DNA from: Natrinema saccharevitans
GTDB lineage: Archaea > Halobacteriota > Halobacteria > Halobacteriales > Natrialbaceae
Length of the DNA stretch: 64,000 nucleotides
Reading direction: 5' to 3'
Assembly: GCF_001953745.1 (NCBI RefSeq)
Contig: NZ_LWLN01000001.1
Span: forward strand, 2,356,001-2,420,000
Position numbers and translations under genes: made by a program
The notes under the pieces: model-generated
What the model was told of the DNA's origin: nothing
The model's input: the letters and a program-made list of their open reading frames with translations, nothing else
Database searches by the model: none
Part shown: one piece after another, positions 44,781 to 53,277 of the stretch
How positions within the stretch are numbered: the stretch's first letter is position 1
Layout: each line of letters starts with the position of its first letter

Positions 44781-44855
44781 AGCGGGATGGGATAGCCAGG
44801 AGATTCCGGCGGGCTCATAACCCGCAGATCGGTAGTTCAAATCTACCTCCCGCTA
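44781..44855 (+). tRNA. Initiator tRNA-Met (CAU)
   Basis: A 75-nt cloverleaf without an intron. The acceptor stem pairs AGCGGGA with TCCCGCT and leaves A73; the anticodon stem is GCGGG/CCCGC around CTCATAA (anticodon CAT); the T arm carries GTTCAAAT. The A1-T72 pair and three consecutive G-C pairs in the anticodon stem are the marks of an archaeal initiator tRNA, not elongator Met or Ile2. No CCA is encoded. A duplicate of its 3' end lies 130 bp downstream. Confidence 0.95.
44832..44855 (+). repeat. tRNA 3'-end copy 1 (24-bp direct repeat)
   Basis: The last 24 nt of tRNA-iMet, from the T arm to the discriminator base, are repeated exactly at 44985-45008. tRNA 3' ends serve as attachment sites for integrases, so the two could be att sites. 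Confidence 0.6.
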
Positions 44856-44926
44856 CTTTTCAGGGATTCAACGACGAACGACGAGCATGGCGAGGAGTGA
44901 GTCCTGAATCCCGGACAATACGACGA

Positions 44927-45161
44927 GTAGATTTGAACAAGAGAAGACGCACGCAGCGAACGAAGTGAGCGAGTACGTCTTCGCGTAGTTCAAATCTACC
45001 TCCCGCTATATTCTGACGCGAGCAAGTCCGCGAGCGTCGAGTATAGCACGGCGGTAGTTTGAACCAGACAGCACTCGAGCAAAGCGAGCGTGCTGGCGTG
45101 GTTGAATTCTCTCCCGTGAAAATGTTGCTGTGAACGAATCCGCGAGCGACGGGAATCACAG
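44927..45161 (+). repeat. Array of four nested hairpins after the tRNA
   Basis: Four stem-loops in a row: HP1 44927-44999 (outer stem GTAGATTTGAAC/GTTCAAATCTAC, inner GAAGACG/CGTCTTC), HP2 45005-45047 (GCTATA/TATAGC, inner GACGC/GCGTC), HP3 45057-45106 (inner CAGCAC/GTGCTG), HP4 45128-45161 (CTGTGA/TCACAG). Each has an outer stem, a 3-5 nt spacer and, except HP4, an inner stem, with loops rich in gagcgaacgaagcgagc words. The arms of HP1 reuse the tRNA T-arm sequence. The array could be a set of haloarchaeal mini-repeats, processing or termination signals, or an unknown RNA. Confidence 0.65.
44985..45008 (+). repeat. tRNA 3'-end copy 2 (24-bp direct repeat)
   Basis: An exact copy of bases 44832-44855. 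Its first part also forms the closing arm of hairpin HP1, and an inverted copy of 12 nt of it is at 44927-44938. The DNA between the two copies (129 bp) codes for nothing recognisable. Confidence 0.6.
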
Positions 45162-45278
45162 GACGAGCGCTCGACATCGAAAGCGTCGGTCCGACCACGG
45201 TTCGAACCGCTCCCGCGATGGCGGCTCGAGGCCGCGGTCGATGTCCCGTCTCCGCTCGAGACAGTCGAGAGGCGGGAT

Positions 45279-46055
45279 CTACGAGTCCTCGGCGAGGTAA
45301 TCGCGGAGCCGGCGACCCTGCGGGTAGGTGAACGTGACCGTCCCGTGGAGGACCGACGGCGTCGAGAGGGGGTCGACGGGAGCGAACCGCTGGAACCCCG
45401 ACTCCGCGGGGAAATCGAAGTCGATGCGGTCGACGTCGGCCTCGTACAGTTCGCTGACGAAGGGAATCGGGAACTCGAGGAGTTCGTCGATCTGTGCGCG
45501 GCCCCCCGTCGGGTCCGGGAGCTGCCGGTGGGCGTAGTAGTGGAGGTGGCCGGTGAGCGTGTCGATTTGGTCGTCACCGACGCTCGCTTCGGCCTCGATG
45601 ACGGGATCGCCGTCGACCGAGAGCGTCGAGACGAGTTCGCCGTCGTCTTCCGCCCACGCACACGAGCCGGGAAGGCTCGGTATACCGGCGTTCTCTCGGG
45701 TATACGCCTGCATCTGGGGCGAATCTGTCCAGTACCCGACCCAGAACCGGCCGGGAACCGGCAGTTCGCCCTGCGCGTCACTGACCGCGTGACTGTCGTG
45801 ATCGGCGACTTCCACCGTCAGATAGGTCAGCGAGTACGGATCGAGGTGTGCGGTCTGTTCGGCCGACGGCACTCGATACATGTTCATCTGGACGAGCCCG
45901 TCCGGGTGGGGCTCGAGGCCGGGCGGCAGCGCCGCCTCGAGGACCTCGGGGTCGGCCTCGTAGCCGACGATGAGCATCCGCGCGTTCTTGATGAGCTGTG
46001 GCGGCGAAACGGTCGTTCCCTCGGGAATTCCGGAGGGGGAGTCGTGGTCGGTCAT
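45279..46055 (-). CDS. Acetoacetate-decarboxylase-like protein lacking the catalytic lysine
   Basis: A 258-residue protein of the ADC fold (PF06314 type): VSPPQLIKNARMLIVGYEAD, YSLTYLTVEVADHDSHAV, FWVGYWTDSPQMQAYTRENA and LTGHLHYYAHRQLPDPTGGR. True acetoacetate decarboxylase forms a Schiff base on a central lysine, but the only lysine here is Lys23 near the N terminus. So it is probably a related ADC-like hydrolase or isomerase with another chemistry (inference). It lies 4 bp after the fused SCP2/hydrolase gene on the same strand, probably in one operon with it. Confidence 0.82.
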   Translation of the reverse strand: MTDHDSPSGIPEGTTVSPPQLIKNARMLIVGYEADPEVLEAALPPGLEPHPDGLVQMNMYRVPSAEQTAHLDPYSLTYLTVEVADHDSHAVSDAQGELPVPGRFWVGYWTDSPQMQAYTRENAGIPSLPGSCAWAEDDGELVSTLSVDGDPVIEAEASVGDDQIDTLTGHLHYYAHRQLPDPTGGRAQIDELLEFPIPFVSELYEADVDRIDFDFPAESGFQRFAPVDPLSTPSVLHGTVTFTYPQGRRLRDYLAEDS

Positions 46056-46059
46056 GCGT

Positions 46060-47427
46060 TCACCTGTTGGCGTCGACGCCTGCGTCCTCGGGTGTGAAGA
46101 CCTCGGGGACGGGCTCCTCGCGGACGCCGCGGATGTCGTCGAGAACGGGCTTGAGGTAGGCCCGGAACAGCGCCGGGCGCTCGCTCATCGGGAAGTGACC
46201 GGTCGCTTTCATCTCGTGGGCGGTCGCTCCCTCGCCGATGGCGTCGGCGGCCTCGCGGGCGTCGGCGGGGTTGGTCAGGTAGTCGTACTCGCCGTTCATG
46301 AGGTACAGCCGGACCTGCGTGGCGTCGATCTCGGCGGCGGACTCGCTGTAGTCGTGATCCATGGAGTAGTAGTGAAGGTCGCCTTTGAGGACGCCGTTGG
46401 CCCCCTGTTCGTACAGGTAGAGCGTCTCACGGCGCGCCCACTCGGGGCCGTGGGGAGCCATTAGCCCCCACGTCGCGTGGGAGTTGACGTCGTTCGCGTT
46501 GACGTGTGGGTGATCGAGCCACTGGATGTAGAACCCGGGCGTGATCAGGCCTACCTCGAGGCCGATCAGCGCCCGGAACCGCTCGGGGTACCAGTCCGCG
46601 AGTTCGAGCGTGACCGTGCCGCCCATGCTCGAGCCGATGAAGACGGGCTCCTCGAGTTCCAGCGCGTCGGCGATGGTGACGATGGTGTCGGTGAACCGCT
46701 CGGCGGTGAGGTCGTACTGGTCGGCCCACCACGATTCGCTCGACGGCGGGACCGACTTCCCGTGGCGCGGCAAGTCGTACGCGATCACTCGGAAGTGGTC
46801 GGTGATCTCCGAATCGGTCAGCACGTGGCGCCACTGCTGGTTGTTACAGCCGGCCGTATGCTGACAGAGCAGTGGAATGCCGTCTTCCGGCCCGGCCGCC
46901 TCGTAGTAGATGCGGTGGTCGACGCCGTCGAGGTCGACGGTGACGTACTGACCCGTAATCGGCTCGTCCGTCGGTTCCTGCGGTCGATGTGACCCCTCGG
47001 TGCGTGGTTCGCCGCCGTTGTGGGTCGTCCGCATCAACTCGAGCGCGCGCTGGACCGACCGGAAGTTCTGGAAGATCGTCTTGTGATTGCCGACGAGGTC
47101 GAAATATCCCTCTTCGCCCTTGACCGCGGTCCGGTAGAAGGAGGCGAACACCTCGTTGTGGTGGGCCGCCGGAACCTCGCTGACGAACTCGTCCCACGCC
47201 TCGCGCGGCCCGACGACGCCGAACGACCACGCGTCGTCCAGGCCCGGCGGCCGGACGTCTCGCACCTCGCCGTCTTGCATCTCCAGCAGAAAGTGGTCGT
47301 CGCCGATGCCGACGACGAAGTTCTCGTCGAAGGCGTCGCGACCGTGCTGGGTCATCTCCGGGTCCGCGTTCACGACGTCCCGGTACTCGTTCCACCACTC
47401 CTCGCTGGCCAGTTCGGTCGGTGCCAT
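46060..47427 (-). CDS. Fused SCP2-like / alpha-beta hydrolase protein
   Basis: A 455-residue fusion. Residues 1 to ~135 match the 142-aa SCP2-like protein at 27.5 kb (EEWWNEYRDVVNADPEM, FRSVQRALELMRTTHNGGE); after a short linker residues ~155-455 are an alpha/beta hydrolase with elbow IGSSMGGTVTLELADW, LLCQHTAGCNNQQW, acid in NGEYDYLTNPADA and His in ATGHFPMSERPALF. The split pair at 27549-28945 holds the same two domains in the same order. The start ATG 47427 has a TATA-like ctctatgt ~27 nt upstream. It is in an apparent operon with the ADC-like gene. Confidence 0.9.
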   Translation of the reverse strand: MAPTELASEEWWNEYRDVVNADPEMTQHGRDAFDENFVVGIGDDHFLLEMQDGEVRDVRPPGLDDAWSFGVVGPREAWDEFVSEVPAAHHNEVFASFYRTAVKGEEGYFDLVGNHKTIFQNFRSVQRALELMRTTHNGGEPRTEGSHRPQEPTDEPITGQYVTVDLDGVDHRIYYEAAGPEDGIPLLCQHTAGCNNQQWRHVLTDSEITDHFRVIAYDLPRHGKSVPPSSESWWADQYDLTAERFTDTIVTIADALELEEPVFIGSSMGGTVTLELADWYPERFRALIGLEVGLITPGFYIQWLDHPHVNANDVNSHATWGLMAPHGPEWARRETLYLYEQGANGVLKGDLHYYSMDHDYSESAAEIDATQVRLYLMNGEYDYLTNPADAREAADAIGEGATAHEMKATGHFPMSERPALFRAYLKPVLDDIRGVREEPVPEVFTPEDAGVDANR

Positions 47428-47843
47428 GCTATGTCTGTTGTTCCCTACCCACATAGAGTAGTATGATACTGACCCACTATGTCCGAGCGGACACCCACGG
47501 GATCAGAAGCGAATCCGTGACGAGAGACGAAACGAACTGCCCTCGTGACCCACGCGGGTTCGGTCACCGGCCCGGATTTCGGCAGTGATCGTGTCGGTTC
47601 CGGTTCAGACGGCCTCCTGCCGGTCGCGGCCGAGCCGGGGGAACCGAAGCGAGCAGGCCGTCAGTAGAGGGTACACGGGAAAGGAGTCGCCGTGTCGCGT
47701 CGTTTTGAGAACGATTCGCTCGCGCGCGGACCCGAGCGCGAAAGTTCCGAACTGGCTGCGACCGGAGCGAAGACTGCAGCGATCCGGTCGCTCCACCCCT
47801 CGAGTACGTACGGTGAGTGCCACGAGAACGGCGGACCCGACGG
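47428..47843. other. Gene-free tract, 416 bp
   Basis: The tract contains the promoter of the fused gene (TATA-like at ~47450-47458, with the dyad AGTAT-g-ATACT at 47460-47470 just upstream of it). The frames between 47500 and 47940 are arginine-rich in both strands and I see no gene. Confidence 0.45.
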
Positions 47844-48362
47844 TTACGCGTTCCTGGCGACGAACAGTTCGTACTCGTCGTGTTCGAACGACCCGAGGAT
47901 CGTCCCGTCGATCGTCTTGACGTGAGTGTAGAGGGCATCTTCGTCCTCGGCGGACGTGATCATACCGTCGGCGCGGGCGAGATCGTATCGACTGGGAATC
48001 AGAATCGATCGCTCGGTCTCCGGGTCGATCAGCTCCGTAACGACGAACATGAACCCGTCGATTTCGGTCCCGTACACCAGATACTCGGTGAACTCGTCGC
48101 TGTCGAAGACGTCGGTAAAGGTCTCGACGTAGTTGTTCGGAATCACGTGGACGAGCCCGAATCGATCGTCGCCACCCATATCGCGGCTTACGGTATCGGT
48201 ATGTGCGGCCACGATGGTGACGACCTCCCAACCCTCGTCGCGACGCTCCTGAGCGATCGCTTCCGCGTCCTCGAGCGTCTGCTTCCAAGCGTCCGTCTGG
48301 ATACCCTGCGGATCCCGACGTCGGAGCGAACCGGGATCGGCAGCGCCGATATCGTCGTGCAT
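47844..48362 (-). CDS. Uncharacterised haloarchaeal protein, 172 aa
   Basis: An acidic soluble protein. Conserved-looking parts are WKQTLEDAEAIAQERRDEGW, VVTIVAAHTDTVSRDMG, FGLVHVIPNNYVETFTDVFD and KTIDGTILGSFEHDEYELFV. No cysteines, no membrane segments; I do not recognise a catalytic pattern. It follows the small membrane gene of the transport operon by 49 bp on the same strand. Confidence 0.7.
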   Translation of the reverse strand: MHDDIGAADPGSLRRRDPQGIQTDAWKQTLEDAEAIAQERRDEGWEVVTIVAAHTDTVSRDMGGDDRFGLVHVIPNNYVETFTDVFDSDEFTEYLVYGTEIDGFMFVVTELIDPETERSILIPSRYDLARADGMITSAEDEDALYTHVKTIDGTILGSFEHDEYELFVARNA

Positions 48363-48411
48363 ACACCACTGTCAGCAAAGGAGTCGGTTAACTCTTTCCG
48401 GAGGTGGCACC

Positions 48412-48855
48412 TCAGCCGACCCCGAATGCGGTCTCCATGAGAAACGACAACAACAGCACCAGGAGGCTGCCGAGCAGGAGTTTGCCCGGCGGCGTGAGCC
48501 GCTTTTCGGACGGCGGCAGTTGGATCCACCGCAGCGGCGGCAGCGTCCGGACGAACGACTGAAACCGCGTCGAATCGTGGGCTGCGGGTATCGATCCGGT
48601 GACGCCACGGTTCGACGGCGGTCCTACGTCGTCGGGGGACGTCGGCCACAACCGTACCGTCGCGTACGCGAGGAGGAGCCATCCGGCGACGAACAGCAGG
48701 GATTTCGCACGGACGATCCCCCCACCGGTCGCGATTCCGATAATCAGGGCACCGATACCAGTGAGTGCCGCGACGGTGATCGCGTACGTAATCGCGTCCA
48801 GTCCGACGCGCCCGAACATTCGAAGTCGGTCACGGACTGCGTCGGTCGGTGGCAT
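48412..48855 (-). CDS. Small membrane protein in the peptide-transport operon, 147 aa
   Basis: Three membrane segments (DAITYAITVAALTGIGALII, SLLFVAGWLLLAYATVRL and LLLGSLLVLLLSFLMETAF) with a long loop that contains RFQSFVRTLPPLRWIQLPPS. Its start lies 2 bp beyond the stop of the transporter ATPase; a GTG two codons earlier would overlap it. The haloarchaeal family I recall here is DUF7555. It may be an accessory membrane part of the importer (inference). Confidence 0.72.
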   Translation of the reverse strand: MPPTDAVRDRLRMFGRVGLDAITYAITVAALTGIGALIIGIATGGGIVRAKSLLFVAGWLLLAYATVRLWPTSPDDVGPPSNRGVTGSIPAAHDSTRFQSFVRTLPPLRWIQLPPSEKRLTPPGKLLLGSLLVLLLSFLMETAFGVG

Positions 48856-48857
48856 CG

Positions 48858-50210
48858 TCACCCGTGGCGGTTCTCGATGACGGCGTCCGGGGACCGATAC
48901 TCGTCGGAATGGCGGTGACAGTAGCTCTGGTGCCCGCCGTCGCTCGTGTCGTGATACGCCGGCGGTTCGTCGTCACAGACGCTGCCGAACGCCTCGTTGA
49001 AGACGGCGATCGCCTCTCCCTCGTCGTGGTCTCGAGCGAGAGTCGCGATTTCGTCCAGAACCGACTGGACGCGTGCCGGCACCTCCTGATCCCCGAACAG
49101 TTCGTCGTAGGTCTCCTCGACCGTCCCGAAGCGCGTGTCTTTCCCGACTGCCGCGCGGAGTCGATCGCGAACCGAGCGGTCCGCGCGCTGGCGCTCGCTG
49201 AGCAGGTCGCGGAGCGTGTTGAGCCGATTCCAGAGTTCGTCGTCGAGGTCGCGATACTCCGCCGGGCGGATTCGTGCCGGACAGCGCGTGCTGAACGGAC
49301 AGCCGGCGGGCGGGTATCGGGGATTCGGCGGCGTTCCGTGGAGCGTGATACGGTCGCGCTCGACGGTCGGATCCGGTTCCGGGATCGCCGACAACAGCGC
49401 GTGCGTATACGGGTTCGCCGGATCGGTGAACAGGTCCTCGGTCGGCCCGATCTCCATGATGTTCCCGAGGTACATCACCGCGACCCGATCACAGAGGTGG
49501 CGAACGACGGAGAGGTCGTGTGCGATAAACAGGTAGGTCAGCCCGAACTCGTTTTGCAGATCCTCGAGCAGGTTGATGATTTCGGCCTGCACCGAGACGT
49601 CGAGCGCCGAGACCGGTTCGTCGAGGACGACGAAATCCGGCTCGAGAGCCAGCGTGCGGGCGATACTGATCCGCTGGCGCTGGCCGCCGGAGAACTGGTG
49701 GGGATAGCGGTAGTAGTGTTCGCGCTGGAGGCCAACGGTATCGAGCAACTCTTTGACGCGCTGGCGACGCGCTTGCGGCGTCTCCCACTCGTGAACGTCC
49801 AGCGGCTCACGGACGATTTCGCCGATCGTCATTCGGTCGTTGAGGCTCGAGTCGGGGTCCTGAAACACCATCTGGGCGTTTCGCCGCCACTCGTGGAGAT
49901 CGTCGCCCTCGAGGGTCGTGATATCGACGCCGTCGAACCGGATCTCGCCGTCGGTCGCGTCCTCGAGTTGGAGGAGCGTTCGCCCCAGCGTCGTCTTGCC
50001 ACATCCGGACTCACCGACGAGACCGAGCGTCTCGCCACGGTGGATATCGAACGAGACACCGTCGACGGCCTTGACCGGCGTTCCACCGAGGAGGCCGCCG
50101 TCCTCGTAGTAGGTCTTCAGCCCCTCGACTTCGATCATCACGTCGCCGTCGCTGTCGGTCGGTACGTCGGTCTCGGTCGCTATCGGCTCCTGGCTCAGTT
50201 CGTGACTCAT
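48858..50210 (-). CDS. Peptide-type ABC importer, ATPase F (with an insertion in the C-terminal domain)
   Basis: A 450-residue ATPase of the OppF/DppF group. Walker A is GESGCGKTT, the Q-loop is [11 protein letters not shown], the signature [13 protein letters not shown], Walker [14 protein letters not shown] and the H-loop FIAHDLSVV. The peptide-transporter C-terminal domain begins with [12 protein letters not shown], is interrupted by ~95 charged residues ([20 protein letters not shown] and onwards), and resumes as [20 protein letters not shown]. The insertion, absent from bacterial OppF, is discussed in the findings. Its start overlaps the upstream ATPase by 4 nt. Confidence 0.93.
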   Translation of the reverse strand: MSHELSQEPIATETDVPTDSDGDVMIEVEGLKTYYEDGGLLGGTPVKAVDGVSFDIHRGETLGLVGESGCGKTTLGRTLLQLEDATDGEIRFDGVDITTLEGDDLHEWRRNAQMVFQDPDSSLNDRMTIGEIVREPLDVHEWETPQARRQRVKELLDTVGLQREHYYRYPHQFSGGQRQRISIARTLALEPDFVVLDEPVSALDVSVQAEIINLLEDLQNEFGLTYLFIAHDLSVVRHLCDRVAVMYLGNIMEIGPTEDLFTDPANPYTHALLSAIPEPDPTVERDRITLHGTPPNPRYPPAGCPFSTRCPARIRPAEYRDLDDELWNRLNTLRDLLSERQRADRSVRDRLRAAVGKDTRFGTVEETYDELFGDQEVPARVQSVLDEIATLARDHDEGEAIAVFNEAFGSVCDDEPPAYHDTSDGGHQSYCHRHSDEYRSPDAVIENRHG

Positions 50211-51544
50211 TCGGTATCGCCTCCGGTCCGTCTCGCGTTTCGTCGTCGATGCTGGTCGACCGCCTCGTTCGTCGAGCGGTCGCCGGGGCAGAGCAAACAC
50301 GCCGCGGTGTGATCGTCGGTCCCCTCCTCGACCGAAACCGGGACGGGATGAACGGCGTCGCACTCGTCGAACGCCTTCGGACACCGCGGTGCGAACCGAC
50401 AGGACGTCGCCGGTTCGTTGGGTGTCGGGACGTTCCCTTCGATCGTCTGGAGCCGGTCACCGGATTGTTGTCCCGGGATCGACTGGAGCAGGCCACGCGT
50501 GTACGGATGCCTCGGATCCGCGAACAGTTCGTTTACGCCGGCCGTTTCGACGATTTCCCCGGCGTACATGACGTTTACTCTATCGGTGATCTCCGCGATC
50601 ACACCCATGTCGTGGGTGATAAACATCATCGAGAGGTCCCGCTCTGCCTGTAGCTCGGCGAGCAGGTCGAGGATCTGGGCCTGAATCGTCACGTCGAGTG
50701 CCGTCGTCGGCTCGTCGCAGATCAGCAACTCCGGTTCGCAGGCCAGTGCCATCGCGATCACGGCTCGCTGACGCATCCCGCCGGAGAACTGGTGTGGATA
50801 CTCGTTGATGCGGCGACGAGCGTCGGGGATGCCGACGGCCTCGAGCAGCTCGATCGCTTCCTGCGTCGCCGCCTCGCCCCGCAGTCCCTGGTGGAGCCGG
50901 ACCGACTCCTTGATCTGGTTGCCGACCGTGTAGACGGGATTGAGACTCGTCAGCGGGTCCTGGAACACCATCGCGATCCGTCCGCCGCGCATGAGTCGCC
51001 GCGGTTCGCCGCTGAGACGCGTGATCTCGACGAACCCGTCGGCGATCTCCGTCGGCGTATCGGGATTTCCGTCCGTGACGAACACGCAGTCGTCCTCGTC
51101 GACGAGACCGAGTTCGTCGCCGTAGCCGGCGGCGACGACGTCCGCAAGCGGCACGTCAGCGGCGCTCTCGTAGCCGAACGCCGCCGGCGTGATATCGACC
51201 GTCTCGCGGTCGAACAGGGCAACCGGGTCGTAGTCGGCCGCCACCGCCTCGAGGTCGACGGTACGATCCGGGAACTTCGAGGCGTACTCTCGAACCGTCT
51301 CGAGGTGGTTGAAGCGGACGCTACTGCCCTGGAGGGTTCGTCCCGGCGAGTCGACGAGACCCATGACCGACCGGGCGGTCACGCTCTTGCCCGATCCGCT
51401 CTCGCCGACGATGCCGACGGTTTCGCCCCGTCGGATGTCGAACGAGACCCCGTCGACCGCTCGGATCGTCTCCTTGTCGGTGAAAAACGCCGTCTGGAGG
51501 TTCCGAACGTCGAGGATGGGTTCGGCCGACGTCTCCGCCGACAT
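50207..51544 (-). CDS. Peptide-type ABC importer, ATPase D (with an insertion after Walker A)
   Basis: A 445-residue ATPase of the OppD/DppD group. Walker A is [13 protein letters not shown] and the Q-loop is [15 protein letters not shown], but about 90 extra residues lie between them (with [20 protein letters not shown] and [17 protein letters not shown]); the usual spacing is ~50. The signature [13 protein letters not shown], Walker [13 protein letters not shown] and the H-loop FITHDMGV follow, then the C-terminal [15 protein letters not shown]. It overlaps the next ATPase by 4 nt and abuts the permease gene at 51544. Confidence 0.93.
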   Translation of the reverse strand: MSAETSAEPILDVRNLQTAFFTDKETIRAVDGVSFDIRRGETVGIVGESGSGKSVTARSVMGLVDSPGRTLQGSSVRFNHLETVREYASKFPDRTVDLEAVAADYDPVALFDRETVDITPAAFGYESAADVPLADVVAAGYGDELGLVDEDDCVFVTDGNPDTPTEIADGFVEITRLSGEPRRLMRGGRIAMVFQDPLTSLNPVYTVGNQIKESVRLHQGLRGEAATQEAIELLEAVGIPDARRRINEYPHQFSGGMRQRAVIAMALACEPELLICDEPTTALDVTIQAQILDLLAELQAERDLSMMFITHDMGVIAEITDRVNVMYAGEIVETAGVNELFADPRHPYTRGLLQSIPGQQSGDRLQTIEGNVPTPNEPATSCRFAPRCPKAFDECDAVHPVPVSVEEGTDDHTAACLLCPGDRSTNEAVDQHRRRNARRTGGDTE

Positions 51545-53277
51545 TATCCACCACCTCCGGCGGCCGCGGTACCGGTGTCGTCGGTCCCGCCGGTATCAGC
51601 CTCCGGATCGATCGCGTCCCGGAGACCGTCACCTAGCGCGTTAAACGCGGTGACCACGAGGACGATCATCAGTCCCGGGATGGTCGCGACGTGCCACGAC
51701 GACGTGCCGACGAACGATCGCCCGTCGTTGATGAGTCGTCCCCACTCGGGAGTCGATCCTTCGATACCCAGACCGAGGAACGAGAGCGCGGCCGTGGAGA
51801 TGATGATTCCACCGAGCAGGAGAGAGCCGTAGATCATTATATACCCTGCAATGTACGGGGCCATGTGTTTACGCATTGTGTTCACCGGTGACTGTCCGTA
51901 GCTCCGTGCGGCGTCGACCCACTCCTCTTCGGCGACCTGTAACGACGGGCCGCGGATCGTCCGCCACATCCCCGGCCAGTAGACGAACGCGAAGATCAGC
52001 CCGAGGAGAAGCCCGCCGTTGAGCGGTTCCGCGATCGGATGGTTCCCCTGATTGAAGATGACCGATAACATCATCACGAGCAGAAATGCCGGGATCGAGA
52101 TGATCGTGTCGCTCGTGATCACTGTCAGGACGTCGACGATCCCCTTGTAGTAGGCGGTCAGCATCGACATCGTGACCGCGATCAGTCCACCGAGACCGAT
52201 CGCGAGCAGCCCGATCACCAGCGACGTCTGCGCGCCGTAGGCGATATGGGTGAGCAGGTTCTGTCCGGACGATGTCGTTCCCAACGGTGCCCAGCGGTCG
52301 TAGTCGTCGTAACTCATCGGACCGATAGTGTTTTGCCCGTTCGATTGGCTGTTGAGGTTCGCCTGCCCGGGCGTGGTCGTCGCGACTTCGCCGTCGTCGT
52401 TGAGGTACTCGATCTCGTACTCGTAGGGAGAGGCGATGTTCTGGTCCGCCGTGGTGGGGCTGACGGCCGGTGCCCACAACGCCGTGACGATGAACATGAG
52501 TACGACGATCAGCCCGAACAGTCCCCAGTAGTGGGTTCGGAATCGACGGAGCGTGTCGTCGCGCGGCGTCCAGTCCGCCTGCCGGTAGTGATCCCGAAAG
52601 AGCGTGTACCCTTTCCAGGTCCAGACGATCACGGTGAGAGCGTAGGCGTAGACGAGCAACGTCCGAATCCCCCACGCCACTGCCGGCGAGAGGCCGAGGA
52701 ACGTCCCGCCCCAGCCGCCGCCGGGCGTTCTGTGGCCCTGATTGGAGATGACTTCGCGGCTCGTGAGCGTCGGAATCGACGACAGGGTGTTGAACACGCC
52801 GTCGATCGCGCCGTTGACGAGTCCGCCGACCGGCGTGAACGCAAACAGAACCGCGATCGTGGCCAGGACGGCGGTCAGGACGGCCCGCTCGAGGAATCGG
52901 ACGAGACGATCGCTCAAACCGACATCGAGCCGGTCCGCGGCGGACCGGGACGTGAATCTGGTGAGGAGAACGGAGATTCCGAACAACAAGAGCAGCGTGA
53001 TCGCGTCGCTCACGAAGTAGCTGAGTATCGGAACGGTCGCCTCGCCGACCGAGTCGCCGATCCAGCTGGGTATCAACCCTACCAGACCGATGACGTACTT
53101 GATTGCCCCCACGAGCTGCTGGGCCCAGCCCATGTATCGGCCGAACTCGAGGGCGACCAATACGACGGTACCGAGCAGCCAGAACCGCGCCGGCCCGGGA
53201 TTGTCGGCGACGCGTTCGCGGAGGGACCTCGATTCGTCTGTCGTCTCGTTCGGTTCGAATGACTCACTCACACTCAT
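51544..53277 (-). CDS. Peptide-type ABC importer, permease C with long N-terminal extension
   Basis: A 577-residue permease; bacterial DppC proteins have ~300. The C-terminal ~270 residues are the usual part, with the permease EAA-loop EEEWVDAARSYGQSPVNTMR and the segments after it. The N-terminal ~230 residues add about five membrane helices (for example FWLLGTVVLVALEFGRY and ILSYFVSDAITLLLLFGIS). It shares one base with the ATPase D start and overlaps permease B by 4 nt. Confidence 0.93.
   Translation of the reverse strand: MSVSESFEPNETTDESRSLRERVADNPGPARFWLLGTVVLVALEFGRYMGWAQQLVGAIKYVIGLVGLIPSWIGDSVGEATVPILSYFVSDAITLLLLFGISVLLTRFTSRSAADRLDVGLSDRLVRFLERAVLTAVLATIAVLFAFTPVGGLVNGAIDGVFNTLSSIPTLTSREVISNQGHRTPGGGWGGTFLGLSPAVAWGIRTLLVYAYALTVIVWTWKGYTLFRDHYRQADWTPRDDTLRRFRTHYWGLFGLIVVLMFIVTALWAPAVSPTTADQNIASPYEYEIEYLNDDGEVATTTPGQANLNSQSNGQNTIGPMSYDDYDRWAPLGTTSSGQNLLTHIAYGAQTSLVIGLLAIGLGGLIAVTMSMLTAYYKGIVDVLTVITSDTIISIPAFLLVMMLSVIFNQGNHPIAEPLNGGLLLGLIFAFVYWPGMWRTIRGPSLQVAEEEWVDAARSYGQSPVNTMRKHMAPYIAGYIMIYGSLLLGGIIISTAALSFLGLGIEGSTPEWGRLINDGRSFVGTSSWHVATIPGLMIVLVVTAFNALGDGLRDAIDPEADTGGTDDTGTAAAGGGG

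Larger units (their letters stand above)
44856..45278. other. Gene-free tract between tRNA-iMet and the decarboxylase-like gene
   Basis: The 423 bp hold the hairpin array and the tRNA 3'-end copy. Open frames through it (for example 44860-45198 minus) follow hairpin sequence and are not coding. No integrase, tRNA or transposase remnants are visible. Confidence 0.6.

Noticed and set aside
47460-47840. Possible gene in the 416-bp gap
   Set aside because: All frames are arginine-rich and lack a start with a promoter; no family similarity.
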